From the NCBI RefSeq assembly GCF_029227915.1, contig NC_079879.1:31440501-31504500 (forward strand): a stretch of 64,000 nt of DNA, read 5' to 3'. Source of the stretch: Hydractinia symbiolongicarpus (Eukaryota; Cnidaria; Hydrozoa; Anthoathecata; Hydractiniidae). This document shows, in pieces, positions 23,801 to 36,400 of the stretch (positions are counted from its first letter, which is position 1; each line of letters opens with the position of its first letter). A program made the position numbers and the translations under genes. Below the pieces are notes generated by a model. It saw only the letters and a program-made list of their open reading frames with translations. It did no database searches and had not been told where the DNA came from.

Positions 23801-26800
23801 ACTTGTTTTCATTTTTGATGAGACGCTGAATAAAAGAAGTTTAATCGCCGGCAAACAAAAACCCGCGATTTCCCGTAAATCCCAGACTCGGCCCGTATAG
23901 TCAAAAAGTATACAAAGAAAGTACCCAGGAAGTAAACTCATTTTCCGAACGATTTTTTAAATTTTTTTTTCACCACTAAAACGCATGAGACTTGTAGTTT
24001 TCAAAAATGTTTTCATTCTTGATGAGACGCTTAATGAAAGAAGTTTAATCGCCGGCAAACGAAAACCCGTGATTTCCCCTAAATCCCGGGCTTGGCCCGT
24101 ATAGTCGAATGTATACAAAGAAAGTACCCTGTGAGTAAACTCATTTCCACAACGATTTTTTAAATTATTTTTTCATCACTAAAACGCATAAGACTTGTAG
24201 TTTTCAAAAATGTTTTCATTTTTGATGAGACGCTGAATAAAAGAAGTTTAATCGCCGGCAAACGAAAACCCGCGATTTCCCGTAAATCCCGGGCTTGGCC
24301 CGTATAGTCAAAAGTATACAAAGAAAGTACCCAGGGAGTAAACTCATTTTCCGAACGATTTTTTAAATTATTTTTTCACCACTAAAACGCATGAGACTTG
24401 TAGTCTTCAAACTTGTTTTCATTTTTGATGAGACGCTGAATAAAAGAAGTTTAATCGCCGGCAAACAAAAACCCGCGATTTCCCGTAAATCCCAGACTCG
24501 GCCCGTATAGTCAAAAAGTATACAAAGAAAGTACCCAGGAAGTAAACTCATTTTCCGAACGATTGTTTAAATTTTTTTTTCACCACTAAAACGCATGAGA
24601 CTTGTAGTTTTCAAAAATGTTTTCATTCTTGATGAGACGCTTAATGAAAGAAGTTTAATCGCCGGCAAACGAAAACCCGTGATTTCCCGTAAATCCCGGG
24701 TTTGGCCCGTAAAGTCGAATGTATACAAAGAAAGTACCCTGTGAGTAAACTCATTTCCACAACGATCTTTTTAAATTTTTTTTTCACCACTAAAACGCAT
24801 GAGACTTGTAGTTTTCAAAAATGTTTTCATTCTTCATGAGACGCTTAATGAAAGAAGTTTAATCGCCGGCAAACGAAAACCCGTGATTTCCCCTAAATCC
24901 CGGGCTTGGCCCGTATAGTCGAATGTATACAAAGAAAGTACCCTGTGAGTAAACTCATTTCCACAACGATTTTTTAAATTATTTTTTCATCACTAAAACG
25001 CATAAGACTTGTAGTTTTCAAAAATGTTTTCATTTTTGATGAGACGCTGAATAAAAGAAGTTTAATCGCCGGCAAACGAAAACCCGCGATTTCCCGTAAA
25101 TCCCGGGCTTGGCCGTATAGTCAAAAGTATACAGAGAAAGTGCCCAGGGTGTAAACTCATTTTCCGAACGACTTTTTAAATTATTTTTTCACCACTAAAA
25201 CGCATGAGACTTGTAGTCTTCAAACTTGTTTTCATTTTGATGAGACGCTGAATAAAAGAAGTTTAATCGCCGGCAAACGAAAACCTGCGATTTCCCGTAA
25301 ATCCCGGACTCGGCCTGTAAAGTCAAAAGTATACAAAGAAAGTACCCAGGAAGTAAACTCATTTCCCGAACGATTTTTTAAATTATTTTTTCACCACTAA
25401 AACGCATGAGAATTTTAGTTTTTAAAAATGTTTTCATTTTTGATGAGACGCTGAATAAAAGAGGTTTAATCGCCGGCAAACGAAAACCCGCCATTTCCCG
25501 TAAATCCCGGGCTTGGCCCGTATAGTCAAAAGTATACAAAGAAAGTACCCAGGGAGTAAACTCATTTCCCAAACGATTTTTTAAATTATTATTTCACCAC
25601 TAAAGCCCATGAGACTTGTAGTTTTTAAAAATGTTTTCATTTTTGATGTGACGCTGAATAAAAGTAGTTTAATCGCCGGCAAACGAAAACCCGCGACTTC
25701 CCGTAAATCCCAGACTCGGCCCGTATAGTCAAAAGTATACAAAGAAAGTACCCAGGGAGTAAACTCATTTCCCGAACGAATTTTTAAATTATCTTTTCAC
25801 CACTAAAACGCAAAAGACTTGTAGTTTTCAAAAATGTTTTCATTTTTGATGAGACACTGAATAAAAGAAGTTTAATCGCCGGCAAACGAAAACCCGCCAT
25901 TTCCCGTAAACCCCGGGCTTGGCCCGAATAGTCAAAAGTATACAAAGAAAGTACCCGGGGTGTAAACCCATTTCCCGAACGATTTTTTAAATTATTATTT
26001 CACCACTAAAGCCCATGAGACTTGTAGTTTTTAAAAATGTTTTCATTTTTGATGAGACGCTGAATAAAAGAAGTTTAATCGCCGGCAAACAAAAACCCGC
26101 GATTTCCCGTAAATCCCGGACTCGGCCCGTATAGTCAAAAGTATACAAAGAAAGTACCCAGGGAGTAAACTCATTTCCCGAACGATTTTTTAAATTATTT
26201 TTGCACCACTAAAACGCATGAGACTTGTAGTTTTCAGAATTGTTTTCATTTTTGATGAGACGCTTAATGAAAGTGGTTTAATCGCCGACAAAGGAAAACC
26301 CGCCATTTCCCGTAAACCCCGGGCTTGGCCCGAATAGTCAAGAGCATACAAAGAAAGTACCTGGGGTGTAAACCCATTTCCCGAACGATTTTTTAAAATA
26401 TTATGTCACCACTAAAGCCTATAAGACTTGTAGTTTTTAAAAATGTTTTCATTTTTGAGGAGACGCTGAATAAAAGAAGTTAAATCGCCGGCAAACGAAA
26501 ACCTGCGACTTCCCGTAAATCCCGGACTCGGCCCGTATAGTCAAAAGTATACAAAGATAGTACCCAGGGAGTAAACTCATTTCCCGAACGATTTTTTAAA
26601 TTATCTTTTCACCACTAAAACGCATGAGACTTGTAGTTTTCAGAAATGTTTTCGTTTTTGATGAGACGCTTAATGAAAGTGGTTTAATCGCCGGAAAACG
26701 AAAACCCGCGATTTCCCGTAAATCCCAGGCTTGGCCCGTATAGTCAAATGTATACAAAGAAAGTACCCTGTGAGTAAACTCATTTCCAAAACGATTTTTT

Positions 26801-27170
26801 AAATTATTATGTCACCACTAAAGCCCATAAGACTTGTAGTTTTTAAAAATGTTTTCATTTTTGAGGAGACGCTGAATAAAAGAAGTTAAATCGCCGGTAA
26901 ACGAAAACCCGCGACTTCCCGTAAATCCCGGACTCGGCCCGTATAGTCAAAAGTATACAAAGATAGTACCCAGGGAGTAAACTCATTTCCCGAACGATTT
27001 TTTAAATTATCTTTTCACCACTAAAACGCATGAGACTTTTAGTTTTCAGAAATGTTTTCATTTTTGATGAGACGCTTAATGAAAGTGGTTTAATCGCCGG
27101 AAAACGAAAACCCGCGATTTCCCGTAAATCCCGGGCTTGGCCCGTATAGTCAAATGTATACAAAGAAAGT
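20875..27170. repeat. Very large HOR, copy 1 (~6.3 kb, 31 monomers)
   Basis: This copy aligns with 27171-33870. The offset is 6,496 bp over about 20925-22720 and 6,698-6,699 bp over about 22721-27170, so it lacks two whole monomers relative to copy 2: one at about 20914 and one at about 22721. A one-base loss (CTTGGCCGTATAG near 25110 versus CTTGGCCCGTATAG near 31818) changes the offset by one more. Its right part, about 25590-27170, is the most divergent set of monomers in the window. Confidence 0.85.
25590..27170. repeat. Divergent monomer cluster, first occurrence
   Basis: Units carry clustered private variants: CTAAAGCCCATGAG, TTTTTAAAAATG, TTTTGAGGAGACGC, CGCCGACAAAGG (26283), CGAATAGTCAAGAGCATAC and TACCTGGGGTG. 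The same cluster recurs at about 32290-33870 (+6,699 bp) and partly at about 34730-35700 (+2,029 bp from the second). The load of private changes suggests older monomers than those at 1-25 kb. Confidence 0.7.
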
Positions 27171-30100
27171 ACCCAGGAAGTAAACTCATTTTCCGAACGA
27201 TTTTTTAATTTTTTTTTTCACCATTAAAACGCATGAGACTTGTAGTTTTCAAAAATGTTTTCATTCTTGATGAGACGCTTAATGAAAGAAGTTTAATCGC
27301 CGGCAAACGAAAACCCGTAATTTCCCGTAAATCCCGGGCTTAGCCCGTATAGTCGAATGTATACAAAGAAAGTACCCTGTGAGTAAACTCATTTCCACAA
27401 CCATTTTTTAAATTATTTTTTCACCACTAAAACGCATGAGACTTGTAGTTTTCAAAAATGTTTTCATTTTTGATGAGACGCTTAATGAAAGAGGTTTAAT
27501 CGCCGGCAAACGAAAACCAGCGATTTCCCCTAAATCCCGGGCTTGGCCCGTATAGTCAAAAGTATACAAAGAAAGTACCCAGGGAGTAAACTCATTTCCC
27601 GAACCATTTTTTAAATTATTTTTTCACCACTAAAACGCATGAGACTTGTAGTCTTCAAACTTGTTTTCATTTTTGATGAGACGCTGAATAAAAGAAGTTT
27701 AATCGCCGGCAAACGAAAACCCGCGATTTCCCGTAAATCCCGGACTCGGCCCGTATAGTCAGAAGTATACAAAGAAAGTACCCAGGAAGTAAACTCATTT
27801 TCCGAACGATTTTTTAAATTTTTTTCTCACCACTAAAACGCATGAGACTTTTAGTTTTCAAAAATGTTTTCATTTTTGATGAGATGCTTAATGAAAGAGG
27901 TTTAATCGCCGGCAAACGAAAACCCGCGATTTACCGTAAATTCCGGGCTTGGCCCGTATAGTCGAATGTATACAAAGAAAGTACCCTGTGAGTCAACTCA
28001 TTTCCACAAGGATTTTTTAAATTATTTTTTCACCACTAAAACTCATAAGACTTGTAGTTTTCAAAAATGTTTTCATTTTTTATGAGACGCTGAATAAAAG
28101 AAGTTTAATCGCCGGCAAACGAAAACCCGCGATTTCCCGTAAATCCCGGGCTTGGCCCGTATAGTCAAAAGTATACAAAGAAAGTACCCAGGGAGTAAAC
28201 TCATTTACCGAACGATTTTTTAAATTATTTTTTCACCACTAAAACGCATGAGACTTGTAGTTTTCAGAAATGTGTTCATTTTTGATGAGACGCTTAATGA
28301 AAGTCGTTTAATCGCCGCCAAAAGAAAACCCGCGATTTCCCGTAAATCCCGGGCATGGCCCGTATAGTCGAATGTATACACAGAAAGTAGCTTGTGAGTA
28401 AACTCATTTCCAAAACGATTTTTTAAATTATCTTTTCACCACTAAAACGCATGAGACTTGTAGTTTTCAAAAATGTTTTCATTTTTGATGAGACACTGAA
28501 TAAAAGAAGTTTAATCGCCGGCAAACGAAAATCCGCCATTTCCCGTAAATCCCGGGCTTGGCGCGTATAGTCAAAAGTATACAAAGAAAGTACCCAGGGA
28601 GTAAACTCATTTCCCGAACGATTTTTTATATTATTTTTTCACCACTAAAACGCATGAGACTTGTAGTTTTCAAAAACGTTTTCATTTTTGATGGGACGCT
28701 GAATAAAAGAAGTTTAATCGCCGGCAAACGAAATCCCGCGATTTCCCGTAAATCCCGGACTCGGCCCGTATAGTCAAAAGTATACAAAGAAAGTACCCAG
28801 GAAGTAAACTCAATTTCCGAACGATTTTTTAAATTATTTTTTCACCACTAAAACGCATGAGACTTTTAGTTTTCAAAAATGTTTTCATTTTTGATGAGAC
28901 GCTTAATGAAAGAGGTTTAATCGCCGGCAAACGAAAACCAGCGATTTCCCCTAAATCCCGGGCTTGGCCCGTGTAGTAGAATGTATACAAAGAAAGTACC
29001 CAGGGAGTAAACTCATTTCCCGAACGAATTTTTAAATTTTTTTTTCACCACTAAAACGCATGAGACTGGTAGTTTTCAAAAAATTTTTCATTTTTGATGA
29101 GACGCTTAATGAAAGAGGTTTAATCGCCGGCAAACGAAAACCCGCGATTTCCCGTAAATCCCGGGCTTGGCCCGTACAGTCGAATGTATACAAAAAAAGT
29201 ACCCTGTGTGTAAACTTATTTCCACAACGATTTTTTAAATTATTTTTTCACCACTAAAACGCATAAGACTTGTAGTTTTCAAAAATGTTTTCATTTTTTA
29301 TGAGACGCTGAATAAAAGAAGTTTAATCCCCGGTAAACGAAAACCCACGATTTCCAGTAAATCCCGGGCTTGGCCGTATAGTCAAAAGTATACAAAGAAA
29401 GTACCCAGGGAGTAAACTCATTTCCCGAACGATTTTTTAAATTATTTTTTCACCACTAAAACGCATGAGGCTTGTAGTCTTCAAACTTGTTTTCATTTTT
29501 GATGAGACGCTGAATAAAAGAAGTTTAATCGCCGGCAAACAAAAACCCGCGATTTCCCGTAAATCCCGGACTCGGCCCGTATAGTCAAAAGTATACAAAG
29601 AAAGTACCCAGGAAGTAAACTCATTTTCCGAACGATTTTTTAAATTTTTTTTTCACCACTAAAACGCATAAGACTTGTAGTTTTCAAAAATGTTTTCATT
29701 TTTGATGAGACGCTGAATAAAAGAAGTTTAATCACCGGCAAACGAAAACCCGCGATTTCCCGTAAATCCCGGGCTTGGCCCGTATGGTCAAAAATAAACA
29801 AAGAAAGTGCCCAGGGAGTAAACTCATTTTCCGAACGATTTTTAAAATTTTTTTTTCACCACTAAAACGCATGAGACTTGTAGTCTTCAAACTTGTTTTC
29901 ATTTTTGATGAGACGCTTAATGAAAGAAGTTTAATCGCTGGCAAACGAAAACCCGTGATTTCCCCTAAATCCCGGGCTTGGCCCGTATAGTCGAATGTAT
30001 ACAAAGAAAGTACCCTGTAAGTAAACTCATTTCCACAACGATTTTTTAAATTATTTTTTCACCACTAAAACGCATGAGACTTGTAGTCTTCAAACTTGTT

Positions 30101-33100
30101 TTCATTTTTGATGAGACGCTGAATAAAAGAAGTTTAATCGTCGGCAAACGAAAACCTGCGATTTCCCGTAAATCCTGGACTCGGCCTGTAAAGTCAAAAG
30201 TATACAAAGAAAGTTCCCTGTGAGTAAACTTATTTCCACAACGATTTTTTAAATTATTTTTTCACCACTAAAACGCATAAGACTTGTAGTTTTCAAAAAT
30301 GTTTTCATTTTTTATGAGACGCTGAATAAAAGAAGTTTAATCCCCGGCAAACGAAAACCTACGATTTCCCGTAAATCCCGGGCTTGGCCGTATAGTCAAA
30401 AGTATACAAAGAAAGTACCCAGGGAGTAAACTCATTTCCCGAACGATTTTTTAAATTATTTTTTCACCACTAAAACGCAAGAGGCTTGTAGTCTTCAAAC
30501 TTGTTTTCATTTTTGATGAGACGCTGAATAAAAGAAGTTTAATCGCCGGCAAACAAAAACCCGCGATTTCCCGTAAATCCCAGACTCGGCCCGTATAGTC
30601 AAAAAGTATACAAAGAAAGTACCCAGGAAGTAAACTCATTTTCCGAACGATTTTTTAAATTTTTTTTTCACCACTAAAACGCATGAGACTTGTAGTTTTC
30701 AAAAATGTTTTCATTCTTGATGAGACGCTTAATGAAAGAAGTTTAATCGCCGGCAAACGAAAACCCGTGATTTCCCCTAAATCCCGGGCTTGGCCCGTAT
30801 AGTCGAATGTATACAAAGAAAGTACTCTGTGAGTAAACTCATTTCCACAACGATTTTTTAAATTATTTTTTCATCACTAAAACGCATAAGACTTGTAGTT
30901 TTCAAAAATGTTTTCATTTTTGATGAGACGCTGAATAAAAGAAGTTTAATCGCCGGCAAACGAAAACCCGCGATTTCCCGTAAATCCCGGGCTTGGCCCG
31001 TATAGTCAAAAGTATACAAAGAAAGTACCCAGGGAGTAAACTCATTTTCCGAACGATTTTTTAAATTATTTTTTCACCACTAAAACGCATGAGACTTGTA
31101 GTCTTCAAACTTGTTTTCATTTTTGATGAGACGCTGAATAAAAGAAGTTTAATCGCCGGCAAACAAAAACCCGCGATTTCCCGTAAATCCCAGACTCGGC
31201 CCGTATAGTCAAAAAGTATACAAAGAAAGTACCCAGGAAGTAAACTCATTTTCCGAACGATTGTTTAAATTTTTTTTTCACCACTAAAACGCATGAGACT
31301 TGTAGTTTTCAAAAATGTTTTCATTCTTGATGAGACGCTTAATGAAAGAAGTTTAATCGCCGGCAAACGAAAACCCGTGATTTCCCGTAAATCCCGGGTT
31401 TGGCCCGTAAAGTCGAATGTATACAAAGAAAGTACCCTGTGAGTAAACTCATTTCCACAACGATCTTTTTAAATTTTTTTTTCACCACTAAAACGCATGA
31501 GACTTGTAGTTTTCAAAAATGTTTTCATTCTTCATGAGACGCTTAATGAAAGAAGTTTAATCGCCGGCAAACGAAAACCCGTGATTTCCCCTAAATCCCG
31601 GGCTTGGCCCGTATAGTCGAATGTATACAAAGAAAGTACCCTGTGAGTAAACTCATTTCCACAACGATTTTTTAAATTATTTTTTCATCACTAAAACGCA
31701 TAAGACTTGTAGTTTTCAAAAATGTTTTCATTTTTGATGAGACGCTGAATAAAAGAAGTTTAATCGCCGGCAAACGAAAACCCGCGATTTCCCGTAAATC
31801 CCGGGCTTGGCCCGTATAGTCAAAAGTATACAGAGAAAGTGCCCAGGGTGTAAACTCATTTTCCGAACGATTTTTTAAATTATTTTTTCACCACTAAAAC
31901 GCATGAGACTTGTAGTCTTCAAACTTGTTTTCATTTTGATGAGACGCTGAATAAAAGAAGTTTAATCGCCGGCAAACGAAAACCTGCGATTTCCCGTAAA
32001 TCCCGGACTCGGCCTGTAAAGTCAAAAGTATACAAAGAAAGTACCCAGGAAGTAAACTCATTTCCCGAACGATTTTTTAAATTATTTTTTCACCACTAAA
32101 ACGCATGAGAATTTTAGTTTTTAAAAATGTTTTCATTTTTGATGAGACGCTGAATAAAAGAGGTTTAATCGCCGGCAAACGAAAACCCGCCATTTCCCGT
32201 AAATCCCGGGCTTGGCCCGTATAGTCAAAAGTATACAAAGAAAGTACCCAGGGAGTAAACTCATTTCCCAAACGATTTTTTAAATTATTATTTCACCACT
32301 AAAGCCCATGAGACTTGTAGTTTTTAAAAATGTTTTCATTTTTGATGTGACGCTGAATAAAAGTAGTTTAATCGCCGGCAAACGAAAACCCGCGACTTCC
32401 CGTAAATCCCAGACTCGGCCCGTATAGTCAAAAGTATACAAAGAAAGTACCCAGGGAGTAAACTCATTTCCCGAACGAATTTTTAAATTATCTTTTCACC
32501 ACTAAAACGCAAAAGACTTGTAGTTTTCAAAAATGTTTTCATTTTTGATGAGACACTGAATAAAAGAAGTTTAATCGCCGGCAAACGAAAACCCGCCATT
32601 TCCCGTAAACCCCGGGCTTGGCCCGAATAGTCAAAAGTATACAAAGAAAGTACCCGGGGTGTAAACCCATTTCCCGAACGATTTTTTAAATTATTATTTC
32701 ACCACTAAAGCCCATGAGACTTGTAGTTTTTAAAAATGTTTTCATTTTTGATGAGACGCTGAATAAAAGAAGTTTAATCGCCGGCAAACGAAAACCCGCG
32801 ATTTCCCGTAAATCCCGGACTCGGCCCGTATAGTCAAAAGTATACAAAGAAAGTACCCAGGGAGTAAACTCATTTCCCGAACGATTTTTTAAATTATTTT
32901 TGCACCACTAAAACGCATGAGACTTGTAGTTTTCAGAATTGTTTTCATTTTTGATGAGACGCTTAATGAAAGTGGTTTAATCGCCGACAAAGGAAAACCC
33001 GCCATTTCCCGTAAACCCCGGGCTTGGCCCGAATAGTCAAGAGCATACAAAGAAAGTACCTGGGGTGTAAACCCATTTCCCGAACGATTTTTTAAAATAT

Positions 33101-33870
33101 TATGTCACCACTAAAGCCTATAAGACTTGTAGTTTTTAAAAATGTTTTCATTTTTGAGGAGACGCTGAATAAAAGAAGTTAAATCGCCGGCAAACGAAAA
33201 CCTGCGACTTCCCGTAAATCCCGGACTCGGCCCGTATAGTCAAAAGTATACAAAGATAGTACCCAGGGAGTAAACTCATTTCCCGAACGATTTTTTAAAT
33301 TATCTTTTCACCACTAAAACGCATGAGACTTGTAGTTTTCAGAAATGTTTTCGTTTTTGATGAGACGCTTAATGAAAGTGGTTTAATCGCCGGAAAACGA
33401 AAACCCGCGATTTCCCGTAAATCCCAGGCTTGGCCCGTATAGTCAAATGTATACAAAGAAAGTACCCTGTGAGTAAACTCATTTCCAAAACGATTTTTTA
33501 AATTATTATGTCACCACTAAAGCCCATAAGACTTGTAGTTTTTAAAAATGTTTTCATTTTTGAGGAGACGCTGAATAAAAGAAGTTAAATCGCCGGTAAA
33601 CGAAAACCCGCGACTTCCCGTAAATCCCGGACTCGGCCCGTATAGTCAAAAGTATACAAAGATAGTACCCAGGGAGTAAACTCATTTCCCGAACGATTTT
33701 TTAAATTATCTTTTCACCACTAAAACGCATGAGACTTTTAGTTTTCAGAAATGTTTTCATTTTTGATGAGACGCTTAATGAAAGTGGTTTAATCGCCGGA
33801 AAACGAAAACCCGCGATTTCCCGTAAATCCCGGGCTTGGCCCGTATAGTCAAATGTATACAAAGAAAGTA
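27171..33870. repeat. Very large HOR, copy 2 (~6.7 kb, 33 monomers)
   Basis: This is the fuller copy. It starts with the CACCATTAAAACG, CATTCTTGATG and CCCGTAATTTCCC units seen also at 16441 and 18480, so the unit includes material homologous to the preceding 10/12-monomer zone. Unit 29219-29421 (CATAAG, CCCCGG, ATTTCCAG) is the monomer missing from copy 1. Translated frames at 28558, 30451, 31061 and 32077 are identical to those at 22062, 23753, 24363 and 25378. Confidence 0.87.
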
Positions 33871-36400
33871 CCCAGGGAGTAAACTCATTTTCCGAACGAT
33901 TTTTTAAATTACTTTTTCACCACTAAAACGCATGAGACTTGTAGTTTTCAAAAATGTTTTCATTTTTGATGAGACGCTTAATGAAAGAGGTTTAATCGCC
34001 GGCAAACGAAAACCAGCGATTTTTCCTAAATCCCGGACTCGGCCTGTATAGTCAAAAGTATACAAAGAAAGTACCCAGGGAGTAAACTCATTTTCCGAAC
34101 GATTTTTTAAATTATTTTTTCACCACTAAAACGCATGAGACTTGCAGTTTTTAAAAATGTTTTCATTTTTGATGAGACGCATAATGAAAGAGGTTTAATC
34201 GCCGGCAAACGAAAACCAGCGCTTTCCCCCAAATCCCGGGCTTGGCCTGTGTAGTCGAATGTATACAAAGAAAGTACCCAGGGAGTAAACTCATTTCCCG
34301 AACGAATTTTTAAATTTTTTTTTCACCACTAAAACGCATGAGACCTGTATTTTTCAAAAATGTTTTCATTTTTGAGGAGACGCTTAGTGAAAGAGGTTTA
34401 ATTGCCGGCACACGAAAACCCGCGATTTCCTGTATATCCCGGACTCGGCCCGTATAGTCAAAAGTATACAAAGAAAGTACCCAGGGAGTAAACTCATTTT
34501 CCGAACGATTTTTTAAATTACTTTTTCACCACTAAAACGCATGAGACTTGTAGTTTTCAAAAATGTTTTCATTTTTGATGAGACGCTTAATGAAAGAGGT
34601 TTAATCGCCGGCAAACGAAAACCAGCGTATTTTCCTAAATCCCGGGCTTGGCCCGTGTAGTCGAATGTATACAAAGAAAGTACCCAGGGAGTAAACTCAT
34701 TTCCCGAACGATTTTTTAAATTTTTTTTCACCACTAAAGCCCATGAGACTTGTAGTTTTTAAAAATGTTTTCATTTTTGATGAGACGCTGAATAAAAGAA
34801 GTTTAATCGCCGGCAAACGAAAACCCGCGATTTCCCGTAAATCCCGGACTCGGCCCGTATAGTCAAAAGTATACAAAGAAAGTACCCAGGGAGTAAACTC
34901 ATTTCCCGAACGATTTTTTAAATTATTTTTGCACCACCAAAAAGCATGAGACTTGTAGTTTTCAGAATTGTTTTCATTTTTGATGAGACGCTTAATGAAA
35001 GTGGTTTAATCGCCGACAAAGGAAAACCCGCCATTTCCCGTAAACCCCGGGCTTGGCCCGAATAGTCAAGAGCATACAAAGAAAGTACCTGGGGTGTAAA
35101 CCCATTTCCCGAACGATTTTTTAAATTATTATGTCACCACTAAAGCCCATAAGACTTGTAGTTTTTAAAAATGTTTTCATTTTTGAGGAGACGCTGAATA
35201 AAAGAAGTTAAATCGCCGGCAAACGAAAACCCGCGACTTCCCGTAAATCCCGGACTCGGCCCGTATAGTCAAAAGTATACAAAGATAGTACCCAGGGAGT
35301 AAACTCATTTCCCGAACGATTTTTTAAATTATCTTTTCACCACTAAAACGCATGAGACTTGTAGTTTTCAGAAATGTTTTCATTTTTAATGAGACGCTTA
35401 ATGAAAGTGGTTTAATCGCCGGAAAACGAAAACCCGCGATTTCCCGTAAATCCCAGGCTTGGCCCGTATAGTCAAATGTATACAAAGAAAGTACCCTGTG
35501 AGTAAACTCATTTCCAAAACGATTTTTTAAATTATTATGTCACCACTAAAGCCCATAAGACTTGTAGTTTTCAGAAATGTTTTCATTTTTGATGAGACGC
35601 TTAATGAAAGTGGTTTAATCGCCGGAAAACGAAAACCCGCGATTTCCCGTAAATCCCGGGCTTGGCCCGTATAGTCAAATGTATACAAAGAAAGTACCCT
35701 GTGAGTAAACTCATTTCCAAAACGATTTTTTAAATTATCTTTTCACCACTAAAACGCATGAAACTTGTAGTTTACAAAAATGTTTTCATTTTTGATTGGA
35801 CACTGAATAAAAGAAGTTTAATCACCGGCAAACGAAAAATGCCATTTCCCGTAAATCCCGGGCTTGGCCCGTATAGTCAAAAGTATACAAAGAAAGTACC
35901 CAGGGAGTAAACTCATTTCCTGAACGATTTTTTATATTATTTTTTCACCACTAAAACGCATGAGACTTGTAGTTTTCAAAAATGTTTTCATTTTTGATGA
36001 GACGCTTAATGAAAGAGGTTTAATCGCCGGCAAACGAAAAACAGCGATTTTTCCTAAATCCCGGGCTTGGCCCGTGTAGTCGAATGTATACAAAGAAAGT
36101 ACCCAGGGAGTAAACTCATTTCCCGAACGATTTTTTAAATTTTTTTTCACCACTAAAGCCCATGAGACTTGTAGTTTTTAAAAATGTTTTCATTTTTGAT
36201 GAGCGCTGAAAAAAAGAAGTTTAATCGCCGGGAAACGAAAACCCGCGATTTCCCGTAAATCCCGGACTCGGCTCGTATAGTCAAAAGTATACAAAGAAAG
36301 TTCATTTTCCGAACGATTTTTTAAATTATTTTTTCACCACTAAAACGCATGAGACTTGTAGTTTTCAAAAATTTTTCATTTTTGATGAGACGCTTAATGA
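33871..36400. repeat. Mosaic zone with a third partial copy of the divergent cluster
   Basis: CGCCGACAAAGG recurs at 35011, 2,029 bp (ten monomers) after 32982. Around it are GACCTGTATTTTTC (about 34345) and CTTGCAGTTTTT (34144) monomers that return at 41221, 43447 and 45271. It ends with a truncated monomer near 36300. Confidence 0.7.
36291..36312. repeat. Monomer with private 15-bp deletion
   Basis: GAAAG runs directly into TTCATTTTCC. The related monomers near 41560, 44185 and 46009 have ACCCAGGGAGTAAAC in between. The spacing confirms this: 35932 to 36523 is 591 bp, while the equivalent 43816 to 44422 and 45640 to 46246 are 606 bp. It is the clearest sub-monomer deletion I found. Confidence 0.8.
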
